Assembly: GCA_003056425.1 (NCBI GenBank)
Contig: PYVY01000004.1
Coordinates: 124,001 to 188,000, forward strand
Length of the DNA stretch: 64,000 nt
Direction of reading: 5' to 3'
DNA from: Alteromonas indica
GTDB taxonomy: Bacteria; Pseudomonadota; Gammaproteobacteria; Enterobacterales; Alteromonadaceae
Shown here: piece after piece, positions 23,917 through 34,356 of the stretch
How positions within the stretch are numbered: position 1 is the stretch's first letter
Layout: every line of letters starts with the position of its first letter
The notes under the pieces: generated by a model
The model's input: only the letters and a program-made list of their open reading frames with translations
The model's database searches: none
What the model was told of the DNA's origin: nothing
Program-made: the position numbers and the translations under genes

Positions 23917-24225
23917 AAAACGGGTTCTCTCTTATCACAAGTTGAAATTAGGATTTATTTTTTCTGTCGGCTTTTAAAAAGCTAGAAGGCGGAGGGACGT
24001 ATTATTATGAGTATGTTGCTACCGCGTGCTATTGAATGTGCCAGCCTGTGAGAAAATTGCAAGAAGATTCTCGGCATAAGTCATATTAATTGGCTAATTA
24101 ACGCCGCCGTTGCATCCTGGGTTCAGGCTATTAACAAAACAACGCGCCACCCGGGTGGGCGGGGCGTTGTATTTGGTAAAAATGCACTATTTTACGCGCG
24201 ACCAAAACGCGCGTATCGACGTGCC
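23917..24225. other. 309-bp intergenic region
   Basis: Holds the asnB promoter/leader side (near 23920-24050) and the hairpin after the M28 peptidase gene (24140-24169). No coding frame of note. Confidence 0.6.
24140..24169 (-). terminator. Probable terminator of the M28 peptidase gene
   Basis: On the minus strand, CAACGC ... CCACCCGGGTGG ... GCGTTG folds into a long GC-rich stem followed by TTTTGTT. It lies about 60 bp after the stop codon. Confidence 0.65.
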
Positions 24226-25887
24226 TTACTGGGCGCGCTGGAATTCACTTTGTTCCCGCCATTGTGGCCATTTGTCGGTGTTGGCTACCTGGGCACCGAC
24301 ATCAAACAGGAGCTGAGTATCTTGTGCAATACCGCTTAAATCCCAGTCATCACGGAACTCGTCGCACACCTGATGATAGCAGCCGGTCACAATCACATTC
24401 ATGCGCTTACGGTATTTCGCCGTGGTTTCATCATAAGGTTCAGCACCGCCTTCAGCATACAACGCCGGCACGCCTTGTTTGGCGAAGCTAAAGTGATCTG
24501 AGCGATAGTAAGATCCCGCTTCAGGGCGTTCTTCACCGGTTAAATAACGGCCCTGACGTTCAGCCGCTACTTTAAGGTAGTCTTCCAGTTCAGATTTTCC
24601 CTGGCCTACCACCGCCACATCTTTGGTTTTACCCAGTACATTCATGGCGTCCATATTGATATTGGCAACGGTGTTTTCAATAGCAATAACCGGATGGTCG
24701 GCATAGTACTTTGACCCCAACAGTCCTTGTTCCTCAGCGGTAACCACCAAGAAACTGACCGAGCGGGCCGGGCGGGGGGATAACTGGCTAAATGCTTCGG
24801 CCATGACCAGACTGGCCGCAGCGCCGGTGGCGTTATCATGAGCACCGTTATAGATGTTGTCGCCTTTTAAACTGTCATCTTTGCCCAGATGATCCCAGTG
24901 AGCGGTGTAAATAACATGCTCATCGGGTTCTTCACTGCCTGGCAAGGTGGCAATAACATTATAACTTTTCGACTTTTTAAATGTATTGTTTACAGTAACC
25001 GAAGCGGACAAATCCAGCGCCTGATGATACGGCCCCTTCAGCGCCTTTGCTTTTTGTTCTGCATAATCCAGCCCGGCGTCAGCAAACACTTTACTCGCGG
25101 CATCTCGAGTTAACCAACCTTCTACAGCTACCCGGCTAGCGCCCGCATCATTGCTAACCAGCCCATATTGCGGTCCGCTCCAGCTATTGGCGACCACTGA
25201 CCAAGGGTAAGAGGCTGGGGCGGTTTCATGAACTATTAATGCACCCGCAGCACCCTGACGGCTGGCTTCCTCGTATTTGTAACTCCAGCGACCATAGTAA
25301 GTCATGGTTTTGCCCTGAAATTTATCGCCATCAGGGTTTTCAAATCCGGGGTCATTAACCAGTATAACTACGGTTTTTCCTTTTACATCCAGCCCTTCAT
25401 AGTCATTCCAATCATACTCAGGAGCGTTCACGCCATAGCCTACAAACACCAGCTCTGATTCATTCAGCGATACCTTGTTTTGCTCTCGCTTAGAGGAAGC
25501 TACCATATCTTCTTTATAGCGAAAGGTATTACTGCCGATAGTCATTTGCATATCAGGATTAGCGGTAATTTCCATCAGATCAACTTGTTGTAGAAAGCTT
25601 CCCTTGTTACCCGGCTCAAACCCGGCCGCTTTGAAAGATGACACCAAAAAGTCGAGGGTTTTCTTTTCCCCTTCGGTGGTGGGAAGACGTCCTTCAAATG
25701 CATCTGAAGCCAGTGTTTTCAAGGGAGCTTCAATTTTGTCTGCATCGATGGCCGCGTAGACTTCATCAAAGTTTGAAGGTGCTGTTTGCGTCTGGTCTGT
25801 CGCCGTGGAAGCGGGATTCTGGCTATCAGAACAGCCATTCAGACCGATCAGGGCCGGTACCAGCGCGGATAAGAGAATTCTTTTCAT
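24226..25887 (-). CDS. M28-family zinc aminopeptidase lipoprotein
   Basis: 553 residues. A lipoprotein signal ends in LNGC (Cys19), so it is anchored in the envelope. A PA-type insert (about residues 140-290: DPGFENPDGDK, GAAGALIVHET) sits ahead of the M28 catalytic domain. Zinc ligands and catalytic residues are visible: His/Asp in YTAHWDHLG, Asp in GAHDNATG, the Glu pair in TAEEQGLLGS, Asp in NINMDAMN, and His in YRSDHFSFAKQG. It likely trims N-terminal residues from peptides in the periplasm. A divergent DUF3025 gene starts 71 bp away. Confidence 0.93.
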   Translation of the reverse strand: MKRILLSALVPALIGLNGCSDSQNPASTATDQTQTAPSNFDEVYAAIDADKIEAPLKTLASDAFEGRLPTTEGEKKTLDFLVSSFKAAGFEPGNKGSFLQQVDLMEITANPDMQMTIGSNTFRYKEDMVASSKREQNKVSLNESELVFVGYGVNAPEYDWNDYEGLDVKGKTVVILVNDPGFENPDGDKFQGKTMTYYGRWSYKYEEASRQGAAGALIVHETAPASYPWSVVANSWSGPQYGLVSNDAGASRVAVEGWLTRDAASKVFADAGLDYAEQKAKALKGPYHQALDLSASVTVNNTFKKSKSYNVIATLPGSEEPDEHVIYTAHWDHLGKDDSLKGDNIYNGAHDNATGAAASLVMAEAFSQLSPRPARSVSFLVVTAEEQGLLGSKYYADHPVIAIENTVANINMDAMNVLGKTKDVAVVGQGKSELEDYLKVAAERQGRYLTGEERPEAGSYYRSDHFSFAKQGVPALYAEGGAEPYDETTAKYRKRMNVIVTGCYHQVCDEFRDDWDLSGIAQDTQLLFDVGAQVANTDKWPQWREQSEFQRAQ

Positions 25888-25957
25888 TGTTAGTCTCTGT
25901 TTGTCTACAATAGCGCCCCAGTATAGAGAAACAATAACAGCGAACCAATAGCCATTT

Positions 25958-26821
25958 ATGAATTCAAGTCAGCTACACTGGCAACCTGAGCAATTGCGTC
26001 ACGTTGCCGCTGCGCCCGTCACTGCAACATTAGATTTGCTTGGCTTACTACCCAGCACTCGCTTCCCTGACGCTGAGGTATTAAATCACCTTTCCCAGCA
26101 TCACAGACCGGGCGATTGGCAGGGACCTGCGTTTAAAGATCAGGGCGGTTATGCGACTAGTGAAACCCGCTATTACGAACAGATCATCGCACAGGATAAG
26201 ACCATCCCTACTCGCGAACAAAGTTGGCACGATTTGTTTAACGCCTGTATATGGCTACAATTTCCCCTTACAAAGCGGTACCTGAATACTTTGCACATGC
26301 AGGACATCACCGCTCATGGGGTACATCCGCGTACCGCGCGGCGTAATCACATAACCCATTTTGACGAATGTGGTGTGGTACTAGCTGTGCCCGCGGGGCA
26401 GGTAGGGCAGGCGAATAACCTGTTAAACTTACTGGCCACTCACCAATGGGCACCAGCTTTTGCCGAAAATAGGCAAGCGTGGCAGAACACGCTGTTGCCT
26501 TTTGTTTTCGGGCACGCCAACCTGGAAATGATGTTACAGCCATTTGTAGGATTAACCGGCAAGTGGCTGGCGGTAGTGGTGGAAGATGATTTTGCTGGCT
26601 TACCGCCTTGGCAGCAGCGACAGCAATTAGATCAGGCATTACTCGCCCGTATTCAGCAGTTAGATAACTTCAAGCCGGCCCGCCTCATGCCCCCGCTGCC
26701 GTTATTAGGGGTACCTGGCTGGTACCCACTGCAAGACGCCGCTTTTTATGCCAACCAGGATTACTTTCGGCCATTGCCCCCGGGTAAAGGGCAGACCATA
26801 CAGCTACCTTTAGGCAAATAA
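25958..26821 (+). CDS. DUF3025 family protein
   Basis: 287 residues, soluble, no signal peptide. It resembles the DUF3025 family, whose conserved core WHDLFNACIWLQFPLTKRYL and THFDECGVVLAV are present (about residues 88-145). The function of the family is unknown; the WHDLFN motif and conserved His/Asp suggest a possible metal or nucleotide site, but this is a guess. Divergent from the M28 peptidase and convergent with the YIP1-family gene; no operon partner. Confidence 0.75.
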   Translation: MNSSQLHWQPEQLRHVAAAPVTATLDLLGLLPSTRFPDAEVLNHLSQHHRPGDWQGPAFKDQGGYATSETRYYEQIIAQDKTIPTREQSWHDLFNACIWLQFPLTKRYLNTLHMQDITAHGVHPRTARRNHITHFDECGVVLAVPAGQVGQANNLLNLLATHQWAPAFAENRQAWQNTLLPFVFGHANLEMMLQPFVGLTGKWLAVVVEDDFAGLPPWQQRQQLDQALLARIQQLDNFKPARLMPPLPLLGVPGWYPLQDAAFYANQDYFRPLPPGKGQTIQLPLGK

Positions 26822-26837
26822 TGGCGGTGCTACGGTT

Positions 26838-27542
26838 TTACCCCAGAATATTAATAAGGCTCCACACCCCATAAATAATAATATACGGCGCGGCGGCAAT
26901 AATTAGCGCCTTTTTTGCACTATAACTGGTCCACTGGGTGATACCTACGGTGGTCAGATAAATTGTCCAAATCGTGATAAGCGAGACTGAGCCGGCAATA
27001 CTTATCCAATCGGAAGCGGGTGAAACATCCAGCAAATAAGCCAACGACAGCGGTTGCATGATATTCGGACTGATTTGCGCCGAACTGGCGAGGGCGATGA
27101 GAATAGCCGACACCAGCGAAGACAGCAGTAGCGGCATACTGGTCCACCAGGTAAAACCATACCAGTCGGTGTATCCCTGTACATTTTGCTCATCAGCTTT
27201 GGTGGCAAGGTGAAGATAGAGCGCCACCAATAGTTGAAATATCGGTAAGCCGATTAACGGCCCAACCAGTGACATTATCACATACATTTCCCGCTGTTGA
27301 TTCTGGCGAAATTGGTCTATTTCAGCCGGGCTGACGTCGCCTAACCCGGCGGTCAGTAAGTCTACATACCAGCTAAAGTCGACCGAAGAAAAATAAAGAT
27401 AGCCGGGCAGGGTGGTAGCCAGCACAACCAGAATAAAGGGCACCCACGACCAGTTATTTTTATTGGTGAGGGTATAAAATACGCCGTTCGGCCGGAAAAA
27501 TACTTCGTTACAAGCCTGAATCGGATTCGCGACAGTGTGCAT
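26838..27542 (-). CDS. YIP1-family membrane protein
   Basis: 234 residues with about five transmembrane segments after an N-terminal cytosolic portion (NPIQACNEVFFRPNGVFYTL). The FxRPxxxF-type beginning and distribution of helices resemble bacterial YIP1-family proteins. Function unknown. Divergent from the NatAB operon with 168 bp between them. Confidence 0.7.
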   Translation of the reverse strand: MHTVANPIQACNEVFFRPNGVFYTLTNKNNWSWVPFILVVLATTLPGYLYFSSVDFSWYVDLLTAGLGDVSPAEIDQFRQNQQREMYVIMSLVGPLIGLPIFQLLVALYLHLATKADEQNVQGYTDWYGFTWWTSMPLLLSSLVSAILIALASSAQISPNIMQPLSLAYLLDVSPASDWISIAGSVSLITIWTIYLTTVGITQWTSYSAKKALIIAAAPYIIIYGVWSLINILG

Positions 27543-27710
27543 CCAATGCTCCTTTTTCGTGGTTCGTCACTGTTAAGTGGTGTAAAGCATACCTTTTTTT
27601 GTTTGCTTGTGTACTGTACCTGACACACTTTGTAGCAAATCTTTACCGTGCTGTAATTTGAATAAATTAAGATAGACTACTGGAAAGTGTATAAGGGAGT
27701 ATCCGATATA

Positions 27711-28493
27711 ATGATAGAAATCACCCATCTGGCAAAAAAATTTGCAGTGGAAAACCCGAAAAAGCTCAGCGAGCAAGAACGTAAAGATCCCCGTTTACAA
27801 GGTAAGTATTTTCACTCGGTAAAAAATGTCTCGCTCACGTGTAAAAGCGGTGAAGTATTAGGTCTGCTAGGACCCAACGGGGCCGGCAAAACCACCACTT
27901 TACGGATGCTTTCTACGGCATTGAAGCCAGATAGTGGAGATATAAAGATTGCTGGCAAAAGCGTGGTTAAAACGCCACTAATTGCCCGTCGCAGTATAGG
28001 TTTCTTATCAGGCGCTACTGGCCTTTATGGGCGCTTAACCGGCCGTGAGAATATTGCCTATTTTGGTCAACTGCATGGAATGAGCGCCTCTGCTATTAAG
28101 CAAAGAATCTCAGCCTTGTCGTCATTATTGGAACTCGACACATTTTTAGACCGAAAATGTGATAACTATTCTACCGGCATGAAACAAAAAACAGCGATTG
28201 CCCGTGCGGTAGTTCATAGCCCTGAGCTGGTGGTATTGGACGAACCGACTACTGGCTTGGATATTATGGCGGCGCAAACCGTGCTGGCATTTATCGAAGG
28301 ACTCAAACAACAAGGAATCCCCGTTATCTTTTCCACTCATCATCTGGATGAAGTTGCCCAACTATGTGACCGGGTATCGGTTATTCATCATGGCCAAACC
28401 GAATTTGACGATACGTTAACGCGTTTTAAAGCGCTTGCCCCTGGCTCGCTTCATCAAGCGTTTATGGCAGTGATCGCGACAGGAGATGCATAA
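27711..28493 (+). CDS. ABC transporter ATP-binding protein, NatA-like
   Basis: 260 residues from ATG 27711 (AAGGGAGT upstream); a GTG at 27687 would add eight residues without a better signal. Walker A is GPNGAGKT (54-61), the signature is NYSTGMKQK, Walker B is LVVLDEPTTGLD, and the switch His is in STHHLDE. A 20-residue insertion between the first strand and Walker A (PKKLSEQERKDPRLQGKYF) is a NatA-type feature. With the permease that follows (1-nt overlap, TAATG) it forms an exporter of the Na+-efflux/NatAB type; the substrate is not proven. Confidence 0.9.
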   Translation: MIEITHLAKKFAVENPKKLSEQERKDPRLQGKYFHSVKNVSLTCKSGEVLGLLGPNGAGKTTTLRMLSTALKPDSGDIKIAGKSVVKTPLIARRSIGFLSGATGLYGRLTGRENIAYFGQLHGMSASAIKQRISALSSLLELDTFLDRKCDNYSTGMKQKTAIARAVVHSPELVVLDEPTTGLDIMAAQTVLAFIEGLKQQGIPVIFSTHHLDEVAQLCDRVSVIHHGQTEFDDTLTRFKALAPGSLHQAFMAVIATGDA

Positions 28494-29686
28494 TGTGGAT
28501 GGTTTTTATTAAAGAAATGAAAGAAGTGGTCAGAGACCGAAAAACCATGTTTTTCATGATTCTGTTACCCCTGTTAATCTTCCCGCTAATTATTGGGGCA
28601 GTAGCGTATTTTTCTACTAAAGCAGCGCAGGATGCCCAAAGTAAAACTCTGACCTATGCCATTGTTAATGCTGAAGCCGCCCCACAGATAGATGCCGCGT
28701 TGGCCAAAGCTGATGGTTTCAAGCGGTTGAGTTTACCGGCCAATACCAGTATCGACAGCTGGGTGAAATCAGACGGCGCTGATTTTGTCTTAGCGGTGCC
28801 ACCTGACTACGATGCAGACCCATTGCAGGCAGGTAATAATAACCTGGAGCTTTATTATAACGGGGCAGGATTTAATGCTATTGAAGCCAGACTAAATACA
28901 CTTATAGACCCGATTGCTAAGGCAAACCAGCGCGCTGCCTTTGATAAGCTTGAGATTACCCCGGCGCAGCAGTCGGCTATTATGGCTCCTATTGTTATCA
29001 AAGATATTAATGTGGCTGATGAACGCGAGAATATCGGCGAGGTGCTGGGCGGTCTGGTGGCGTATGTCATATTTATTTTATGTCTGCAAGGGGCCATGAT
29101 ACCCGCCGCTGATTTAGGCGCTGGCGAGAAAGAACGGGGGACGCTGGAAACCTTATTAATCTCACCTATTGATCGCCATAAAATCGTCTTGGGAAAATTT
29201 TTAACTATCGCTACCGCCGGCGTCACCACCGCGTTGATTAGTGTATTGAGTATGGCCGTGTGGGGGATCTTGGTGGGCCAAAGCATGGCAATTGAAGTGG
29301 TAACAAACTTTATGGGCGCTATCGGGCTGATAGACTTTCTGCTGATATTTTTAATGTTGATTCCGGTGGTGGCAATTTTTGCTGCCGTATTGCTCAGTTT
29401 ATCGATTTATGCCAAAACATTTAAAGAAGCCCAGAGCTATATGGGGCCATTGGTGATGGTTATTATTGTGCCTATTGTTATGGCGACCCTTCCCGGTATT
29501 GAACTAAAAGGGATCTGGGCGTGGGTGCCGTTAACCAACGTCGCATTGGCTATGAAAGAGTTGATCAAAGGGACCATGGATTACTATCAGCTAATAGGTA
29601 TCTTTGGCTCTACCGCCGTAATCGGCGGCGGCTTACTAGTGTTTTGCGTACACTGGTTTAATAAAGAAAAGGTGCTGTTTCGCTAA
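28493..29686 (+). CDS. ABC transporter permease, NatB-like (ABC-2 type)
   Basis: 397 residues: one transmembrane helix near residues 20-42, a large extracytoplasmic domain (about 45-175), then five helices. The cytosolic segment GAGEKERGTLETLLISPIDR is the ABC-2 permease signature (ERxxGTLE...). It is translationally coupled to the ATPase gene and ends in a bidirectional terminator. Confidence 0.9.
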   Translation: MWMVFIKEMKEVVRDRKTMFFMILLPLLIFPLIIGAVAYFSTKAAQDAQSKTLTYAIVNAEAAPQIDAALAKADGFKRLSLPANTSIDSWVKSDGADFVLAVPPDYDADPLQAGNNNLELYYNGAGFNAIEARLNTLIDPIAKANQRAAFDKLEITPAQQSAIMAPIVIKDINVADERENIGEVLGGLVAYVIFILCLQGAMIPAADLGAGEKERGTLETLLISPIDRHKIVLGKFLTIATAGVTTALISVLSMAVWGILVGQSMAIEVVTNFMGAIGLIDFLLIFLMLIPVVAIFAAVLLSLSIYAKTFKEAQSYMGPLVMVIIVPIVMATLPGIELKGIWAWVPLTNVALAMKELIKGTMDYYQLIGIFGSTAVIGGGLLVFCVHWFNKEKVLFR

Positions 29687-29761
29687 CATGTAAATGGCTG
29701 GCACCCTTATTCCAGCCAAAAGTAAGCCTCGCTAAGCACGTGCTTTAATGGGTCGACCTAT

Positions 29762-29796
29762 AAAAAAAGGGGCGTTCGTCAGAACGCCCCTTTTGG
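29762..29796. terminator. Bidirectional intrinsic terminator
   Basis: GGGGCGTTC (29769-29777), loop GTCA, GAACGCCCC (29782-29790) with an A-run before and TTTT after. Shared by the NatAB operon (+) and the sulfate operon (-). Confidence 0.9.
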
Positions 29797-29812
29797 TTAG
29801 GTTTAGGTTTTT

Positions 29813-31537
29813 CTATAGGTAATACCAGTTAAGGGTAAGTAGCACGATTGTGGAATAGGTAATAGAGATTGGAATTCCAAATTTCACAAAGTGACTAAAC
29901 CGATAATTGGTCGCACTGAACACTAATAGATTGGTCTGGTAACCGTAGGGCGAGATAAAACTGGCGCTAGCAGCAAAGGCCACGGCCAGAGCAAACGGCA
30001 TTAACGGAGCACCAATGATGCCCACCAGCCCATAGGCAAATGGAAACATAAGCGCCGCTGCCGCATTATTCGTGACAAACTCGGTGAGTACCAGTGTCGA
30101 CAAATAAACTACAATCAGGGCAACAAACCAGTCAGCGTCAGCCAGATAAGGTATGAGCTGCTCGGTACTTTTACTAATAACGCCGGAGTTTTCCAGCCCC
30201 GTAGCCAGGCTTAATGCTCCCACAATAACCACAATCAAGTTTAATGGCATATTGCGTTTAATTTCACCTTGGGATGTCACCTGTGAGCCAATCAAAATGG
30301 CAGCAAAGAACAACAGCCCCATTGCCAGCGACAAAATTTCTGAAGCCGATAAGGCGACTACCGTTAAGAAACCCCCAACCGTTATCCATTCCTGAAGATT
30401 GCTTAGCGGGCGCGAAATTTTCTGTTCGGAAAGCACAAAGAAATTTTTAGTCAGATTTTGTCTGGACTGAAAATCAGGCCCTGCCGCCAGCAGCAGGAAG
30501 TCACCTGCCTGCAGTTTTATTTCACCTAATTTTCCAGATAGCTGTTCTCCATCTCGTCGAATAGCCACCACCGCTGCATCAAATAATGCGCGGAACCCCA
30601 ACGCTTTAATGGACTGGCCAATAATTTGTGCGCGGTTAGAAATAATGACTTCGGTAAGGTTTTCGCGCAATATGCCGTCGGCTTCGGCAAATGTTGTTAA
30701 CCCCTTAATATGACTTAAGTTGTCTAGCTTTTGCACGTTACCGGAGAAAATCAATTTATCTGCGTCCATGATCACCAAATCAGGTGAGACAGGCGAGATA
30801 AGCTGACCATCCCGAATAACCTCAATTAGGAATAGCTCAGGCAGATTACGCAGGTGGTTTTCTTCCACCGTTTTACCAATAAGTTCAGAGTCAGACTCTA
30901 CTTCGGCTTCTACCGTATAGGAATGGTAGTCACTTTTTTTATTGGCAATAGAAGGTAAGAGTGGGCTAAGGAAAAACATCAATACGCCGCACGCTAACCC
31001 CGCCGTGAGACCGAATATGGTAAAGTCCCAAAAGGCAAATCCCGGATGCCCATGTTCCTGCAAAAAGCTATCTACAATCAGGTTGGTCGAGGTACCAATT
31101 AAGGTCACTGTGCCACCTAAAATAGCCGCATAGGATAGGGGAATCAGCAGCCGTGAAGCCGGATGATATTGGTTTTGTTTCACCGGGCCAATCAAACTCG
31201 CCACAATAGCGGTATTGTTTAGAAGGGCCGAGGAGAAAAATGTCAGACCAAATAAACGCCAATAAGACGCGGTAAAACTGGCGGTAACCAGTTTTCTGCC
31301 TAAACGTTTTATCAGCGCGGTTTTATCAATGGCACTGCTTACCAGTAGTAGCAGTATCAGTGTGATCAACCCCTTGTTGGTCAGATTTTGTAAAATATCG
31401 TCGAAGCTAACTTGCTGTGTAACGAGTAGCCCCAGCATAGCCAGGGCAAAAATCGTTGCAGGTTGTCGATTGGTAAATATCAACGCAAAAATAGTGCTGA
31501 AGAAAGCCCCCAGCACTATAACCTGATTAACATCCAT
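29813..31537 (-). CDS. SLC13/DASS-family permease with two RCK_C domains, probable sulfate transporter
   Basis: 574 residues. Membrane domains at about 1-185 and 395-574 flank two cytosolic TrkA-C (RCK_C) domains (about 205-375), e.g. ELIGKTVEENHLRNLPELFL and IGQSIKALGFRALFDAAVVA. The family moves dicarboxylates or sulfate with Na+. It is the last gene of a cys operon, 19 bp after cysN, so sulfate is the likely substrate; no CysPTWA-type ABC sulfate permease is in the window. Confidence 0.85.
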   Translation of the reverse strand: MDVNQVIVLGAFFSTIFALIFTNRQPATIFALAMLGLLVTQQVSFDDILQNLTNKGLITLILLLLVSSAIDKTALIKRLGRKLVTASFTASYWRLFGLTFFSSALLNNTAIVASLIGPVKQNQYHPASRLLIPLSYAAILGGTVTLIGTSTNLIVDSFLQEHGHPGFAFWDFTIFGLTAGLACGVLMFFLSPLLPSIANKKSDYHSYTVEAEVESDSELIGKTVEENHLRNLPELFLIEVIRDGQLISPVSPDLVIMDADKLIFSGNVQKLDNLSHIKGLTTFAEADGILRENLTEVIISNRAQIIGQSIKALGFRALFDAAVVAIRRDGEQLSGKLGEIKLQAGDFLLLAAGPDFQSRQNLTKNFFVLSEQKISRPLSNLQEWITVGGFLTVVALSASEILSLAMGLLFFAAILIGSQVTSQGEIKRNMPLNLIVVIVGALSLATGLENSGVISKSTEQLIPYLADADWFVALIVVYLSTLVLTEFVTNNAAAALMFPFAYGLVGIIGAPLMPFALAVAFAASASFISPYGYQTNLLVFSATNYRFSHFVKFGIPISITYSTIVLLTLNWYYL

Positions 31538-31556
31538 AAATTTTTAGGACCTGAAC

Positions 31557-32972
31557 TTACAGCTTGCTGATATCAAGTGCATTCCAGTGTGGGAAATGCT
31601 TGCGAACCAGCTCGTTAAATTCCAGCTCGAAGGCAGAAAAATCAGGGGTCTGATGTTTCTTGTCGTCTGCCAGCTCGTCTATAATCATCCCTGCGCCTAC
31701 CGTACCATTGGTCATGCGATCAATGACCACGAACGAGCCAGTACCAGGATTACGATCATAACCGTCACAGATAACCGGCTGGGTGAACTTAAGATCAACC
31801 ACACCAATTTCATTCAGGTTAAGGTGCGCTGCGCCTTTATGCTCTAATGAGTTCACATCAATCTGATATTCAACCTGCGCCACAGCACCGGTGGTCATCT
31901 TGGTAGCAAACTTAAAGCTATACTGTTTGTTTGGCATCATAGGCTCTTCAGCCATCCAGACCAGGTGCGCTTTAAACTGACTTGATAACATGGGTAGATT
32001 CTCTGATTTTACAATCATATCGCCACGTGAAATATCAATTTCATCTTCCAGGGTCAGGGTTACCGCTTGCGGGGTATAAGCACGATCCTGTTCACCTTCA
32101 AAGGTCACAATAGACTTCACCTTTGAGGTTTTCATCGAAGGCAAGGCAGTAACTTCATCGCCTGGCTTAACCTGGCCAGATACTACGGTGCCTGCAAAAC
32201 CCCGAAAATCAAGGTTAGGACGGTTTACATATTGTACCGGGAAGCGGAAATCATCAACATTAACGTATTTACCCACTTCAATTGATTCAAGCAACTCCAT
32301 CAAAGGCGTGCCCTTGAACCAAGGCGTATGCTCACTACGGTTAACAATGTTGTCACCATCTAACGCTGAGATAGGGATAAAGCGAATATCAGGAATATTC
32401 AGATCCGCAGCAAAATCCAGGTACTGTTGTTTGATTTCTTCATACTTCTCTTCGCTGTAATCAATCAAGTCCATCTTATTGATAGCCACGATTACATGCT
32501 TGATACCCAGCAAACTGGCTAGAAACGAGTGACGTTTGGTTTGCGTCTTCACGCCTGCGCGGGCATCAACCATCAATATCGCCAGGTCGCAGGTAGACGC
32601 GCCCGTCACCATGTTACGGGTGTACTGCTCGTGTCCCGGCGTGTCAGCGATAATGAATTTACGCTTGTCAGTAGAGAAGTAACGGTATGCCACATCAATG
32701 GTAATACCTTGCTCACGCTCAGACTGCAAACCATCAACCAATAGTGCCAGGTCAATTTTTTCGCCCGTGGTACCCATTTTTTTGCTGTCTTTGGTTACCG
32801 CGGCTAACTGATCTTCATAAATCATTTTTGAATCATGTAACAAGCGACCAATCAGGGTGCTTTTACCGTCATCTACGCTACCGCAGGTTAAAAAACGTAA
32901 CAGATCTTTCTTTTCATGCTGTTCCAGATACGCCAGAACGTCTTCTTTCAATAAACTGTTTTCACTATTCAT
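31557..32972 (-). CDS. cysN: Sulfate adenylyltransferase subunit 1 (GTPase)
   Basis: 471 residues (E. coli 475). The GTPase subunit that drives ATP sulfurylase (CysD) to make adenylyl-sulfate. G1 is GSVDDGKST (31-39), G3 is [12 protein letters not shown]4 is NKMD, followed by EF-Tu-like beta-barrel domains. There is no fused CysC kinase domain; cysC is a separate gene upstream. It starts 2 bp after cysQ. Confidence 0.97.
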   Translation of the reverse strand: MNSENSLLKEDVLAYLEQHEKKDLLRFLTCGSVDDGKSTLIGRLLHDSKMIYEDQLAAVTKDSKKMGTTGEKIDLALLVDGLQSEREQGITIDVAYRYFSTDKRKFIIADTPGHEQYTRNMVTGASTCDLAILMVDARAGVKTQTKRHSFLASLLGIKHVIVAINKMDLIDYSEEKYEEIKQQYLDFAADLNIPDIRFIPISALDGDNIVNRSEHTPWFKGTPLMELLESIEVGKYVNVDDFRFPVQYVNRPNLDFRGFAGTVVSGQVKPGDEVTALPSMKTSKVKSIVTFEGEQDRAYTPQAVTLTLEDEIDISRGDMIVKSENLPMLSSQFKAHLVWMAEEPMMPNKQYSFKFATKMTTGAVAQVEYQIDVNSLEHKGAAHLNLNEIGVVDLKFTQPVICDGYDRNPGTGSFVVIDRMTNGTVGAGMIIDELADDKKHQTPDFSAFELEFNELVRKHFPHWNALDISKL

Positions 32973-32974
32973 GC

Positions 32975-33763
32975 TTATGCGCTCACTAGGAAAAATGGGT
33001 TCAACACAGACTCTTTCTGATTGTAAGTAAGATTTTCTGCATCAGAATTTAATGGATTTTGTGGGTCAAGAACGGTCACCTTTGCCCCCGCGGCGGTCGC
33101 CACAGCATGGGCAGCACCGGTGTCCCACTCAGACGTCGGGCCAAGCCGGGGATACAAATGCGCTTCACCGGTTGCAACTAAGCAAAGCTTCAGGGAACTA
33201 CCCATCGCAACCAATTCAGTTTCACCTTCCAGCTGTGCCAGCAGGTTTTGTATCTCGGGACTCTGATGAGAGCGGCTACCCACAATTTTCCAGGTATCCC
33301 CGGCTTTATGTGGTTGTGCTGAGATGGGAGTTAGCTCTTCGCCTTCACCGCTCCAGGCACCTTTGCCGACAAGACCTACATAACTGATGCGCTTAGCTGG
33401 GGCGTAAACCACACCTAACACCGGTTCGCCGTTATCAATCAGGGCAATATTTACGGTGAATTCACCGTTCTTTTTAATAAACTCTTTGGTGCCGTCGAGC
33501 GGGTCAACCAGCCAGTAGCGTTGCCAGGTTTTGCGTTCATCCCAGGCTATATCGGCTGACTCTTCAGATAAAATCGGCAGATCAGAGATTTGTTCCAACT
33601 CGGCTACAATGCATTCATGCGCCGCTAAATCGGCTTCTGTCAGCGGACTGGTATCCTGCTTTTCATAAATGGCGAAATCTCTATCATAAATAGCCATTAT
33701 TTTATCGCCAGCTTGTTTGGCAATGCGCAGAACCTGTTCTGCTAACGGGTCAGGTAAGGCCAT
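32975..33763 (-). CDS. cysQ: 3'(2'),5'-bisphosphate nucleotidase CysQ
   Basis: 262 residues, inositol-monophosphatase fold. It hydrolyses 3'-phosphoadenosine 5'-phosphate, the by-product of PAPS reduction, to AMP. Metal-binding motifs: [17 protein letters not shown], and [16 protein letters not shown]. Its ATG overlaps the cysC stop by one base. Having cysQ inside the sulfate-activation operon gives direct recycling of PAP. Confidence 0.96.
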   Translation of the reverse strand: MALPDPLAEQVLRIAKQAGDKIMAIYDRDFAIYEKQDTSPLTEADLAAHECIVAELEQISDLPILSEESADIAWDERKTWQRYWLVDPLDGTKEFIKKNGEFTVNIALIDNGEPVLGVVYAPAKRISYVGLVGKGAWSGEGEELTPISAQPHKAGDTWKIVGSRSHQSPEIQNLLAQLEGETELVAMGSSLKLCLVATGEAHLYPRLGPTSEWDTGAAHAVATAAGAKVTVLDPQNPLNSDAENLTYNQKESVLNPFFLVSA

Positions 33764-34356
33764 TATACAAGTCCTTTTTCTACCAATAGGTGATATAACC
33801 GCTCAGCGGTATCTTCGGCACTTTCTTCCCGGTAGGTCAGATGCACTTCTGGTGCTGAAGGTGCTTCATACGTCGAGTCAATACCGGTGAAGTGCTTGAT
33901 TTCGCCATTGCGGGCTTTTTTATACAAGCCTTTCGGATCGCGCTGTTCGCAAACCTCTAGCGGGGTATCAACAAACACTTCGATAAACTCGCCGTCGCCG
34001 AGCAACTTACGACAAAAGTCGCGGTCGGTCTGAAACGGAGAAATAAACGCCGTCAGTACCATGGTGCCAGCATCGACAAATAATTTTGCGACTTCGCTGA
34101 TACGCCGGATATTTTCAATACGGTCTTTGTCAGAAAAGCCAAGGTCACCACACAAGCCATGGCGAACATTGTCACCATCCAGCAAATAGGTGTGCTTGCC
34201 CTGTTCAAACAGTTTCTTTTCCAGCAAGTTTGCCAAAGTAGACTTGCCTGAACCGCTTAAGCCGGTTAGCCAAAGTACCCGAGGCTGCTGTCCCAGGCGT
34301 GCGGCCCGGGTCTGCTTGTTAACTTCGTATTTGTGCCAGACAATATCCGTCGACAT
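33763..34356 (-). CDS. cysC: Adenylyl-sulfate (APS) kinase
   Basis: 197 residues. It phosphorylates APS to PAPS. Walker A is GLSGSGKS (32-39); the phospho-serine segment is [15 protein letters not shown]; the [20 protein letters not shown] loop is typical. It follows cysD with no spacer and overlaps cysQ by one base. Confidence 0.97.
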   Translation of the reverse strand: MSTDIVWHKYEVNKQTRAARLGQQPRVLWLTGLSGSGKSTLANLLEKKLFEQGKHTYLLDGDNVRHGLCGDLGFSDKDRIENIRRISEVAKLFVDAGTMVLTAFISPFQTDRDFCRKLLGDGEFIEVFVDTPLEVCEQRDPKGLYKKARNGEIKHFTGIDSTYEAPSAPEVHLTYREESAEDTAERLYHLLVEKGLV